Part shown: one piece after another, positions 17,984-27,031 of the stretch
Layout: each line of letters begins with the position of its first letter
Position numbering within the stretch: position 1 is the stretch's first letter
Program-made: the position numbers and the translations under genes
Assembly: GCA_043772905.1 (NCBI GenBank)
Contig: JAYVFS010000245.1
Span: 10,112-74,111, forward strand
Direction of reading: 5' to 3'
Source: JAAFJT01 sp043772905
Lineage (GTDB): Bacteria; Bacteroidota; Bacteroidia; Chitinophagales; Saprospiraceae
DNA length: 64,000 bases
The notes under the pieces: generated by a model
What the model saw: the letters and a program-made list of their open reading frames with translations, nothing else
Told to the model about the DNA's origin: nothing
Database searches by the model: none

Positions 17984-18681
17984 TTTACCAATTTTTTAAA
18001 ATAAATCAAATAAGGTTCGATACAGTTTTTCAACATTTTATCCGTTCCTGAAGACGTAATCGTTCCACCCGAAATACCGTCAACGCGGTGTTCATTGCCA
18101 TAATCCGTTTTTTGATTGGGTTTTAAGACATTTACAGAAATGAAATTGTCGCCTGACATGATTTTTTTACCTTCAAATTGGGCTTGAAAAGGCTTTTCTG
18201 AAATTTCTGCACCCAATCCAGGTGTCTCACTTTTATGGTCGAAAGTCGCTCCATAAACGGTATCAAAATCATCAGCCAAAGAAATATAGCCCCAAATAGG
18301 TCCCCACAAACCCACACCTCGCATGGGAATGATGTAGTATTTTTTACCATCTGTATGCGTAAAAATGTATAAAGGCAATTTGCGATTAGCAGGCGTTTTG
18401 GCTATTTCTTCTTTCAAATTCACTGAATTCGCCTTGATATTTTCTAAAATATTGCCTTGACCATCTAAAACCATTTCAGTGATATTAGCGGCGTATATTT
18501 TTTCGATAGTCGCTCTATCTGTTGCTGTTTCGCGCACAGAACGAAGGATATTGGTTTTGGTATCAAGGGCAATATTTGCTTCTTGATACGGTTTTAATGC
18601 CTCCGCAGTAAAAGCCAAAATGATGGCAGTCAATGCTGACAGCACAGCGGCGTATATGAATGTATAACGATTGGTGTGCAC
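17980..18681 (-). CDS. nqrC: Na+-NQR subunit C (covalent FMN)
   Basis: A 233-residue subunit with one N-terminal transmembrane helix (TFIYAAVLSALTAIILAF) and a periplasmic FMN-binding domain. The flavinylation motif SGGTITS lies near residues 203-209, and its threonine receives FMN from ApbE. GLWGPIWGYISL and PGLGAEI are typical of the family. It is followed without gap by nqrD and separated from nqrB by a 135-bp spacer carrying the 10-mer. Confidence 0.97.
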   Translation of the reverse strand: MHTNRYTFIYAAVLSALTAIILAFTAEALKPYQEANIALDTKTNILRSVRETATDRATIEKIYAANITEMVLDGQGNILENIKANSVNLKEEIAKTPANRKLPLYIFTHTDGKKYYIIPMRGVGLWGPIWGYISLADDFDTVYGATFDHKSETPGLGAEISEKPFQAQFEGKKIMSGDNFISVNVLKPNQKTDYGNEHRVDGISGGTITSSGTDKMLKNCIEPYLIYFKKLVK

Positions 18682-18816
18682 GATTTTTAGATTTTAAAGT
18701 TAATTTAAAAAATAAAAATTTGATTTAAAATGTTTGTAATCAAATACTTATCTTGATTTTATGCTTTTTACTGAGGGGGTCGTTTTGAACACATTACATT
18801 CAAAAACATAGACCCT

Positions 18817-19977
18817 TCACAGCTTTTTCATTCTCCTTTGTATATGTCTTTCTACAACAATGTAATCAATTAAAGGTGCAAAGACATTCATCAACAAAAT
18901 ACTCAACATCATGCCTTCGGGATAAGCAGGGTTAAAAACCCTCAATACGACACAACCGCCGCCTATGAGTAAACCATATATTATTTTTCCAGTAGCTGTG
19001 TGCGCTGCTGTCACAGGGTCGGTTGCCATAAAAATAGCCCCAAAAGCAAAGCCGCCCATCAACAAATGTACATGCGGAGGCGTGTGCATCGAATGATTCA
19101 TAACACTAGCGGGTGCTAAGAGATTGAGTAAAACACCTACCAAGTATGCACCGAGAAAGACAGAAATCATAATACGTGCGCTGCCTACGCCTGTAACTAT
19201 CAAAATGAAAGCACCAATAAGGCAAGCCAAAACGCTTGTTTCGCCCACAGAACCTTGCTCAAAACCCCAAAAGAGGGTCATGCCATCGGGTAATTTATGG
19301 AAATTTGTATCGAACATGACGAGGTTTGTTGCACCAGAATAACCATCTACAAGAGCGCGCCCAGTTTCGGGTGAAAGGTCATTCCAAACATCGCCTGAGA
19401 GGTAAGCGGGGAATGCAAAAAACAAAAAAGCCCGCGCCAATAATGCAGGATTCATAAAATTAAAACCCGTGCCGCCAAAAACTTCTTTACCTAATAAGGT
19501 GCAAAAAATAGCACCCATCGCAATCATCCACAAAGGCGTTGTAATAGGCAAAGTGAGTGGAATAAGCATACCTGTTACCAAATAGCCTTCGCTAACAGGG
19601 TGATTTCTAGTTATTGAAAATATAAATTCAACCGTCAAACCTGCCCCATAACTGACAATAATCATAGGTAAAACTTTCCAAAAACCGAAAATGAGGTTTT
19701 GAAAATGGCTGGTTTCCATGCCAAACGCTTTGTAATGTTGAAAACCAACGTTCCACATACCAAAGATTAAACACGGCACAAGCGAGATTATGACAGTAAT
19801 CATGGTGCGTTTCAAATCCATCGCATCACGTATATGGACACCAGTACCTGGCGTTGTGGTACCAGGCACAAATAAAAATGTTTCGAGGGCATCAAACCCG
19901 TAGTGTAATTTTTCAAACCGACCACCTTTAGAAAAGTGCGGACGGACGTTATCCAATATATTCCTTAGAAATTCCAT
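18817..19977 (-). CDS. nqrB: Na+-NQR subunit B (covalent FMN, Na+ channel)
   Basis: A 386-residue polytopic membrane subunit. The flavinylation motif YSGATNLVMF lies near residue 212, its Thr carrying FMN. GTGFNFMNPALLARAFLFFA and GGFAFGAIFMATDPVTAAHT are conserved NqrB/RnfD segments. NqrB also holds riboflavin and part of the Na+ path and quinone site in studied members. It starts 25 bases after nqrA. Confidence 0.97.
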   Translation of the reverse strand: MEFLRNILDNVRPHFSKGGRFEKLHYGFDALETFLFVPGTTTPGTGVHIRDAMDLKRTMITVIISLVPCLIFGMWNVGFQHYKAFGMETSHFQNLIFGFWKVLPMIIVSYGAGLTVEFIFSITRNHPVSEGYLVTGMLIPLTLPITTPLWMIAMGAIFCTLLGKEVFGGTGFNFMNPALLARAFLFFAFPAYLSGDVWNDLSPETGRALVDGYSGATNLVMFDTNFHKLPDGMTLFWGFEQGSVGETSVLACLIGAFILIVTGVGSARIMISVFLGAYLVGVLLNLLAPASVMNHSMHTPPHVHLLMGGFAFGAIFMATDPVTAAHTATGKIIYGLLIGGGCVVLRVFNPAYPEGMMLSILLMNVFAPLIDYIVVERHIQRRMKKL

Positions 19978-20002
19978 AAACTAATTAGGTGTAATGTTAG
20001 TT

Positions 20003-21358
20003 TTAACTTTCATTTCTCATCAATTCTAAACCTTGGGCAATGATATTTTGAACATCAATTTTTGACGTGCAAACAAATTCACACAACGCAAAATCCTCTT
20101 CTGCCACTTCATAAATGCCCAATTGTTCCATTTTTTCAACATCTTTTGCTAAAATTGCTTTGAGCAAAAAGACAGGTAGAATATTCATGGGCAATACTTT
20201 TTCGTATTGACCTGTCATAACAAAAGGTCTTTCTTCGCCATGTGTATTGGTATCTAATTCGTACTTTCTGTTTTTGGCAAGCCAAGAAAAAAAGGTGCGT
20301 GAAAGGCTTAATTTCTTTAATCCAGGCAATAACCACCCTAAAAATTCGGGTTCATCGCCTTCTGGCAAGACTGTAATTTGGTTGGTATAAAAGGAAAGAT
20401 GGGCATTTTCTGGCACTTGTTGGCCATGTAGTACATTGCCTTCAATGATGCGATTTTTTCCTATAAACAAATCGTCCTCGAGTATATTGCCGAGGTGTTG
20501 ACCTGTATGCACCCTATAATATTGTGGCTTGCTCACTTGTGCGCCTGTCAAAGCAACAATGCGGTCTGCCCTGTAACGGCCTTCATTGAACAAGCGACCA
20601 ATAATAATAACGTCTTGTGGATGAATAGTCCAGACGACTTCCCCACTACGAATTGGGTCAATATGATGAATTTGAATACCGACATTGCCCGCAGGATGCG
20701 GTCCGGCGAAATGGTGAATTTTCACCCCCTCAGTAAGTGGGATGCTCGTTAGGGTTTGATCTTTTTTTAAACCCAAATGAACTGGGCAAGCACCCAAACG
20801 CGCTAAGGCTTCAATACCTGTTTTGAAATTTTCAGGCTCTTGCGTGATGATAAAGTTCAAATCTGGTGCAAGCGGCGCAGAATCAAAGCAGGAAATAAAA
20901 ATAGCTTTTGGGGATACTGAGGGGTCAGCGATACAGCCAAAAGGTCGTTGTTGGATATAAGCCCAACAACCCGCGTCAAGCAAACGTTGGCGTATATTTT
21001 CAGCACTAAGATTTGTCGGATTTTCTTTAGGAAAGTCTCGGTATTGAATCCCGTTTTTATCGGTCAAAATACGGACTGCGAGGATGCGTCTTTTTTCGCC
21101 CCGCACCACTTCGGAAACAATGCCACTAACAGGCGCGCAGAACTGAATATCAGGATTGTTTTTGTCAACAAATAATACTTGACCTGCCTCAACGCCTTCA
21201 CCTGCTTCAACCAGTACTTTAGGCGTTAGGTATTTGAAATTGGAAGGTAAAACATCCACAGACTTAGAAAGCGGGGCTTCAATTATATTTTTTCCCGCCT
21301 CACCTACAAGTTGAATGTCATACCCTCGACGTATCTGGATTACAATGTCATCTGGCAT
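20003..21358 (-). CDS. nqrA: Na+-NQR subunit A
   Basis: A 451-residue soluble subunit and first gene of the operon. It begins DIVIQIRRGYDIQLVGEAG and includes GEGVEAGQVLF and HHFAGPHPAGNVGIQIHHIDP, a conserved NqrA segment. Its presence separates this complex from the related RNF complex, which uses RnfC. NqrA contributes to ubiquinone or menaquinone binding. Two 10-mer copies read TEG and PSV. No full TAnnTTTG box was found in the 236 bases upstream. Confidence 0.97.
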   Translation of the reverse strand: MPDDIVIQIRRGYDIQLVGEAGKNIIEAPLSKSVDVLPSNFKYLTPKVLVEAGEGVEAGQVLFVDKNNPDIQFCAPVSGIVSEVVRGEKRRILAVRILTDKNGIQYRDFPKENPTNLSAENIRQRLLDAGCWAYIQQRPFGCIADPSVSPKAIFISCFDSAPLAPDLNFIITQEPENFKTGIEALARLGACPVHLGLKKDQTLTSIPLTEGVKIHHFAGPHPAGNVGIQIHHIDPIRSGEVVWTIHPQDVIIIGRLFNEGRYRADRIVALTGAQVSKPQYYRVHTGQHLGNILEDDLFIGKNRIIEGNVLHGQQVPENAHLSFYTNQITVLPEGDEPEFLGWLLPGLKKLSLSRTFFSWLAKNRKYELDTNTHGEERPFVMTGQYEKVLPMNILPVFLLKAILAKDVEKMEQLGIYEVAEEDFALCEFVCTSKIDVQNIIAQGLELMRNES

Positions 21359-21594
21359 AGTTAGTCAATATTTTGTTAAGACAAAGAAAATAAAATTTCT
21401 TGGTTTTTAATAATTATTGATATAAATTTATCAAAAAAAATAAATTTCAAAATATTAGTTTGATTTTAGTATCTTATAAAGAATTATATACTTTTATCTT
21501 TTTCTCACAAAATTCATAAAAATGTAACCTTATTAAAACAGTTTATAGTCTATCACCGCGTTAAAGTTTTTAGGGAATCTGTTACCCTATTTTT

Positions 21595-22911
21595 TTAATT
21601 CACGTTTTTAGATGGAATTGAGTAAGCTGCCAGCCCAGCCACCAATAGAGGAAGGGAAAATAGTGTAAATAAAGTTGTAATGCTAAACCCCCAATCGGAG
21701 AAAATGCCAAATAACAATGGACCTAAAATTGCCCCAAAACGCCCAACACCAAATGCTAAACCCACACCCGTTGAACGCATCGCCGAAGGATAAATACGGG
21801 TAGCTATTGGAAAATAGGTATTGAATCCTCCCTGCACAAAAAAGCCAATGAAAAAAATGAGGACGAACATAAAGGTATAATTCAATTTGAGGTTTGCATA
21901 AGCCAACATAATCGCAAAAGCAATCAACATAAAGCTTAATATGACTTTTTTTGGACCAAATCGTATGGCAAATAAACCCATGGCGACAACACCCACAAAT
22001 GCCCCTAAATTGAGCGACATACCGGCATAAGTTGCCATTTGAAAAGGCATACCCGCATCTTTGGCGATGTTTGGCACCCAACTCATCAAGGTATAAAGCG
22101 TTAGAAAACCAAAGAAAATACCTATCCAAAGCCGCAATGTCGAGGTTTTATATTCTGGTAAGAACAAAATTTTTAAAGGTACTGAGGGGGTGTCGGCTGG
22201 TTTTTCGGGTAGGGATTCAATGCCTTCGTATCCCATTTTGGACAACAAATCATTGATTTGACCATGTGCATTGGAGGGTTGTTTTTTACCCAAAAAGGCT
22301 AAAGAATCAGGCATGAAAATATAAACAACTATCAACATCGTCAAAGACACAAAACCTGCTACGAGATACGTAAAACGCCACCCAAACTCGGGAACTGCCC
22401 AAGCAGTAAAAAAACCTGTCAAAACAGCACCCAGGGGCCAGCCACCTTGTATCAAACCGACATTAAAATCGCGCGTTTTTGAATTCGAAAACTCGGATGC
22501 AACTGTTGCCATTGTCGGCAAAATACCCCCTATGCCCAAGCCTGTAACCACTCGGCAAATCAATATCTGCCAAAAAGCTGTCGTAAAATAGATGCTCAAC
22601 ATTCCTGTTGAAATCAGTGTTAAAGAGATTAAAAACACTTTTCTCCTGCCAATTTTGTCGCCAAATGGGGCTAAAAAGAAACAGCCTGCCGTCATACCGA
22701 CCAAACCTGCGCTGAAAATTGACCCCAACTCGCTTTTAGACAATGCCCATTCTTTCACAATTTCTGACCCAGTGAAAGACACGACCAAGACATCTATGCC
22801 ATCGTTCATATTTAAGATGAAACATATCGCAACGATGATAATTTGATACGATGACATTGGGCTATTGTCAATTAAGTCTTTAAGTTTGGCTTGTAAATTA
22901 TCGTAAGTCAT
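21595..22911 (-). CDS. MFS transporter, aromatic acid:H+ symporter-like
   Basis: A 438-residue major facilitator with 12 predicted helices. The loop 2-3 motif GDKIGRRKVFLISLTL is the MFS signature, and DGIDVLVVSFTGSEIVKEW in helix 1 resembles the D-G-x-D motif of the AAHS (aromatic acid:H+ symporter) family. The substrate is probably an organic or sugar acid, but the exact one cannot be read. It lies 67 bases after the zinc dehydrogenase and is likely cotranscribed, suggesting uptake of a compound that the dehydrogenase oxidises. One 10-mer copy reads PSV in the central cytoplasmic loop. Confidence 0.85.
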   Translation of the reverse strand: MTYDNLQAKLKDLIDNSPMSSYQIIIVAICFILNMNDGIDVLVVSFTGSEIVKEWALSKSELGSIFSAGLVGMTAGCFFLAPFGDKIGRRKVFLISLTLISTGMLSIYFTTAFWQILICRVVTGLGIGGILPTMATVASEFSNSKTRDFNVGLIQGGWPLGAVLTGFFTAWAVPEFGWRFTYLVAGFVSLTMLIVVYIFMPDSLAFLGKKQPSNAHGQINDLLSKMGYEGIESLPEKPADTPSVPLKILFLPEYKTSTLRLWIGIFFGFLTLYTLMSWVPNIAKDAGMPFQMATYAGMSLNLGAFVGVVAMGLFAIRFGPKKVILSFMLIAFAIMLAYANLKLNYTFMFVLIFFIGFFVQGGFNTYFPIATRIYPSAMRSTGVGLAFGVGRFGAILGPLLFGIFSDWGFSITTLFTLFSLPLLVAGLAAYSIPSKNVN

Positions 22912-22978
22912 GTTTTTTTGCTTGTTAAAGTGATTTTTCGTTTCTTTTATTAGCTAATTCAAAAGTTTTGGGGCTATA

Positions 22979-23995
22979 TTAAACAGTGATAATAATCTTA
23001 GAATTGTCACCTTTAGCAGCTAGTTCTAATGCCAATTGCAATTCATTCAATGCCATGTAACGATTGATGATAAAGCTTGGACGAATGGTTTTTGATCCAA
23101 TGAGTTGAATCGTTCTTTTAAAATCAAAAGGATGGTCGTAAATGATAGATGGTACAATGGTAATACCTTCACGGGCTATTTTCAAGGGTTTGAAAGTGGC
23201 TAAATTGCCTGAAAGTCCAACTAAGACAATTTCTGAACCACGCGGCGCAGATGCGGTGACTAATGAAGCCGTGTGGGCCGAACCCGCACATTCAAATACA
23301 ACAACCACGTCATTTTGTTCCCAAGTCTGACCGAGTTTGACTGATTGTTCTTCGACAGTCTCCCCCTCAGTATAAACAGCATTTGCACCCAAATCAGTCG
23401 CCAATTTCACTTTCGACGCATTAATTTCAGTGACAAAAACTTTATAGCCTAATGATAAGGCTAAATGAGTCAACAACAAACCGATAGCTCCTAAACCAAT
23501 AACGGCTATCGTATCGCCAGGCTTCGCTTTTGAGGCTAAAAGCGCATGAACGCTCACGGCTGTTGGCTCAATGACGACGGCGTCATTGTCAGAAATCGAA
23601 TCGGGGATTTGCCAACAGAATTCAGAAGGCAAGCAAATATATTCAGCAAAACAACCCGCTTCGTTGACACCGACAACCCGTTTATTGACACAAATATTTC
23701 CACGTCCACTTCTACAATATGCACAAGTACAGCAAGGAATATTGGGCTCGATAACCACCCGTTCTCCTATTTTTCTATCTGCAACACCATCACCAATTTT
23801 ATCTATGTAGCCTAAACCTTCATGACCAATGATGTTAGGGTGATCCAATAAGCGATGGCCTAAAAACAGGTGAACATCAGAACCACATACACCTATCATT
23901 TTGAGTTTCACACGCACTTCACCTTCCTTCGGTTCAGGCATATCTACTTGTTTTACCTCTATTTGCTTGGGTTTAGTTAAAAAAGCAGCTTTCAT
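22979..23995 (-). CDS. Zinc-dependent alcohol/polyol dehydrogenase
   Basis: A 338-residue medium-chain dehydrogenase. Catalytic zinc ligands are C37 (GVCGSDVH) and the GHEGLG histidine near residue 58. The structural zinc lobe has four cysteines in CCTCAYCRSGRGNIC near 89-103. The Rossmann motif is GLGAIGLL near residue 170. It resembles sorbitol, idonate and threonine dehydrogenases; I cannot choose among them. It should oxidise a secondary alcohol with NAD(P)+. It has a good promoter upstream and is followed by the MFS gene. One 10-mer copy reads TEG. Confidence 0.88.
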   Translation of the reverse strand: MKAAFLTKPKQIEVKQVDMPEPKEGEVRVKLKMIGVCGSDVHLFLGHRLLDHPNIIGHEGLGYIDKIGDGVADRKIGERVVIEPNIPCCTCAYCRSGRGNICVNKRVVGVNEAGCFAEYICLPSEFCWQIPDSISDNDAVVIEPTAVSVHALLASKAKPGDTIAVIGLGAIGLLLTHLALSLGYKVFVTEINASKVKLATDLGANAVYTEGETVEEQSVKLGQTWEQNDVVVVFECAGSAHTASLVTASAPRGSEIVLVGLSGNLATFKPLKIAREGITIVPSIIYDHPFDFKRTIQLIGSKTIRPSFIINRYMALNELQLALELAAKGDNSKIIITV

Positions 23996-24041
23996 CCATC
24001 AATTGTTTGTACTGTTTTAAGGACATTTAATATTTCGGAAA

Positions 24042-24071
24042 CAAAGCTACTATATCATAGAGGGTTTCAAA
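24042..24071 (-). promoter_or_regulatory. Promoter for the dehydrogenase/MFS pair
   Basis: On the minus strand TTTG (24071-24068), an 18-base spacer and TAGCTTTG (24049-24042) match the Bacteroidota -33/-7 pattern, about 46 bases before the ATG at 23995. Confidence 0.65.
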
Positions 24072-24173
24072 AGAAATGGTTTAAAAGTACCAAAAGTTAA
24101 TTTGAAAGTGCCGATGTTTAAAACATTGACAAAGCAAAAACAAAATCAGTACCCCTCAGTAATTCAAGAAAAA

Positions 24174-26528
24174 TCAGTCAATAATCAGTTCATCTGCAAA
24201 AAGCCAAGCCGCTTTGCCTTCCCCTGCGTGACCTTTTGGGCAAACACCTATGTTTTTAGCATAAATTTTTAAATAGCGTTTGGGTTTGGTGTATTCTGAA
24301 AAGCGGAGTTTTGCTTGTTTAATGTACGTTTTTTCAAGGCTTCGGCTGTGAGCAAAGTCCGCACGGTCTATGTCTAACCATTCTTTTCCATCGTTTGAAA
24401 CGGCAGCTATGACATAATCGGGTAGAAAAATCCAAGAGGCTGGTTTATTCAAAAACTCTAAATCAATAGACCTAAACTTGCGTGGTTGTTCAAAATCGAA
24501 AATTACCTCCATATCATTGCCTTCAAAACCCGTCCATTGTGCATAATTTTTTTCGCTGCCGCGTATGCCGTTTGTTAAGCCACGAATGCCTGATTCGTAG
24601 GTATTTTTTGCTGGTTTGGTCAGACTGTATTTCATACCCAAAGCGGCATGTGGGTAAACCGTTTGCGACACTGTTTTACTAATCGGTCTGCCATTCTGAA
24701 AATTTGCTGCTCGAATGGCATTAAAATCTTTAATTTCAAAGGGTTGCGTATATAAAAATGACTTAATGGTTGGTTGTGAACCATCTGTTGTATAACGAAT
24801 TTCTGTGTTTTTGACCGAAGAACTCAAATATACTGAGGGGGTCGTATTTTCAGATTTGAAGGCAATGTCCACATCATAAAGCCGCTTGGCATAGTTGACA
24901 TCCATGCGGTCGAGGCGATTAAAATGGGTTTGTAAACGGCTTACAAAATTGTCATAATTACGCCGATTTTTTGGAGACCACAGCACCTCAGCTAAGGCAA
25001 TAGCTCGCGGAAAAACCATATATTCCACTTGGTCAGTCGTCCGCATATACTCTGTCCAAACATTGCCTTGTGCGCCTAAAATATATTTGGCTTGTTGCGC
25101 ATTCAGTACTTCTGGTGTTGGTTCATAAGAATAGGTATTTCCCAAAGTTACTAAGCCACCAATCGCTAAAGGTTCGGATTCGGGGTCTGCTTGATAATAA
25201 TCAAAATAACAATAGCTACCAGGTGTCATAATCACATCATGGTCTTGTTGTGCTGCTGAAATGCCCCCCTCACTACCACGCCACGACATAACGGTTGCAT
25301 TGGGAGCCAAGCCGCCTTCAAGGATTTCATCCCAACCAATGATGCTACGTCCTTTTGAGTTGACAAACTTTTCGATGCGTTGAATGAAATAAGATTGTAG
25401 CTCATGTTCATCTTTAAGACCTTCTTTTTTCATCAAATCTTGACAGAATTGGCTTTTTATCCATGCTTCTTTTGGACATTCATCACCGCCAATATGAATA
25501 TATTTTGAAGGGAATAAATCCATCACTTCAGTCAAAACGTCCTGTAAAAACGAAAATGTTTTGTCAGAAGGGCAAAAAACATCTTCAAAAACGCCCCAAC
25601 TCGTTGCCACTTCATAATTTTTCGAAGGGTCACAAGACAACTCTGGATAAGCGGCTAAAGCTGCGAGCGCATGACCAGGCATCTCAATTTCAGGAATAAT
25701 ATTGACAAAACGCTCCTTGGCATAAGCCACAATATCACGTATTTGGTTTTGGGTATAAAAACCGCCGTAACGCTGCCCGTCAAATTTTTTAGGCAAGTCC
25801 GAGCCATGTCCGATGAGGGTTTCCTTGCGCCACGCTCCTATTTCAGTCAATTTAGGATACTTTTTTATCTCAATCCGCCAGCCTTGGTCTTCTGTTAAAT
25901 GCCAATGAAAATTATTCATTTTGTGCAACGCCATCAAGTCAATATATTTTTTGACAAAACTAACTGGCTGAAAATGCCGCCCCGCATCGAGATGCAAACC
26001 TCTGTAGGCATAGCGTGGTTTGTCCTCAATTTCAACACAAGGCGCACGCCAAGTCACTTTTGTCCTTAAAGTTGTTGTTGAAAACACCTCCGTTGGCAGC
26101 AATTGCAACAATGTTTGTACGGCATAAAAAAAGCCTTGTTCTGTTGCCGCTTTGATATTGATTTGTGTAGGCGTTACACTTAATTTATACCCCTCAGTAC
26201 CTAAGCCTTCTTTGTCTGTTTTCAAGAAAAAAATGACGTTTATATTTGATTTTGAATTATTTAAATCAATGACGGAGACACTTGTACCATCTATTTTGAT
26301 GTGGTCAGCAAGTTGTTGTGCGACACGTCGAATACCTTCATTGGCATTTGGCACGATGATTTGCGTTCGATTAGTGATGGTAAACGAGCCTGAAACAGCA
26401 GTCAATTTTGTCGGTTGCGGGACGATATTGATGGGAATCATATCGTTTTTTGTATTTGTTTGAGTTTGTGCAGTCATTCTTATTATGCCAATATTCAGGA
26501 TAAGACATAGCATTAATTGAATTTTCAT
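24174..26528 (-). CDS. Secreted beta-N-acetylhexosaminidase, GH20
   Basis: A protein of about 784 residues from the ATG at 26528 (MKIQLMLCL..., a signal peptide ending near MTAQ); longer starts at 26558 and 26594 lack that clean signal. Order: N-terminal GH20b-like domain (about 30-150), catalytic TIM barrel with HLDAGRHFQPVSFVKKYID and the catalytic Asp-Glu pair in HIGGDECPKEAW near residue 346, a chitobiase-type C-terminal domain (YTTDGSQPT), and a C-terminal F5/8-like discoidin fold. It removes terminal GlcNAc or GalNAc from chitin oligomers, glycans or peptidoglycan fragments, outside the cell or in the periplasm. Two 10-mer copies read PSV and TEG; a third lies 12 bases past the stop. 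Confidence 0.95.
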   Translation of the reverse strand: MKIQLMLCLILNIGIIRMTAQTQTNTKNDMIPINIVPQPTKLTAVSGSFTITNRTQIIVPNANEGIRRVAQQLADHIKIDGTSVSVIDLNNSKSNINVIFFLKTDKEGLGTEGYKLSVTPTQINIKAATEQGFFYAVQTLLQLLPTEVFSTTTLRTKVTWRAPCVEIEDKPRYAYRGLHLDAGRHFQPVSFVKKYIDLMALHKMNNFHWHLTEDQGWRIEIKKYPKLTEIGAWRKETLIGHGSDLPKKFDGQRYGGFYTQNQIRDIVAYAKERFVNIIPEIEMPGHALAALAAYPELSCDPSKNYEVATSWGVFEDVFCPSDKTFSFLQDVLTEVMDLFPSKYIHIGGDECPKEAWIKSQFCQDLMKKEGLKDEHELQSYFIQRIEKFVNSKGRSIIGWDEILEGGLAPNATVMSWRGSEGGISAAQQDHDVIMTPGSYCYFDYYQADPESEPLAIGGLVTLGNTYSYEPTPEVLNAQQAKYILGAQGNVWTEYMRTTDQVEYMVFPRAIALAEVLWSPKNRRNYDNFVSRLQTHFNRLDRMDVNYAKRLYDVDIAFKSENTTPSVYLSSSVKNTEIRYTTDGSQPTIKSFLYTQPFEIKDFNAIRAANFQNGRPISKTVSQTVYPHAALGMKYSLTKPAKNTYESGIRGLTNGIRGSEKNYAQWTGFEGNDMEVIFDFEQPRKFRSIDLEFLNKPASWIFLPDYVIAAVSNDGKEWLDIDRADFAHSRSLEKTYIKQAKLRFSEYTKPKRYLKIYAKNIGVCPKGHAGEGKAAWLFADELIID

Positions 26529-27031
26529 TAAATTTTTTTGTTTAAGGTAAAGTTTCATTGATAAATTTTGTAATATATATAGTATTGAAATCAAGTTGAA
26601 TAAAAATATTATTTTTTACAAATCAAGTATTTATCCAATCTGAATAATTACTATATTTGTGTTTATATTATTTGATTAATTTATTTTGCTCTATTTCAGA
26701 ATGTTATATCCTAACGTTTTTCAAGTAAACTAAAAGACTAAGGAAAGAAAAAATCCTTTTCTATCTATGTTAAGCATCAATTGAAATTGCCAACAATACG
26801 AACCACTAATACGAACCACTTTTGATTTAGTCTCCCGTAAAAAAAGTAAATAATTCTGAATGCGACTAATTTTGACTACACGAAAAATACAAACTGCAAT
26901 TAGCCGTCAAATCCATCCTGTGGTGTAACCTTTAGAGACCTCAGCAGTTTAAAACAAAAATCAATTTCAATTATCATTACAAATATCGAATGTTTTCATT
27001 ACACAAACATTCATTAAATTCTTAATTCAAA
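26529..27031. other. Intergenic region with a 13-bp tandem duplication
   Basis: An AT-rich region between divergent genes. It contains AATACGAACCACT twice in tandem (26795-26807, 26808-26820) and a + strand TATATTTG at 26652-26659 that lacks a -33 partner and lies far from the next gene. No ORF of merit. Confidence 0.5.

Noticed and set aside
21571..21597. Hairpin with T tract beside the MFS stop codon
   Set aside because: The stem has mismatches and the T run is on the plus strand, where no gene is being transcribed.
26529..26594. Longer N-terminus of the GH20 hexosaminidase
   Set aside because: Starting at 26528 gives a standard signal peptide; the extension only adds another hydrophobic stretch in front of it.
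26652..26659. Plus-strand TATATTTG as promoter for the lipoprotein gene
   Set aside because: No -33 element and about 370 bases from the start codon; probably chance in AT-rich DNA.
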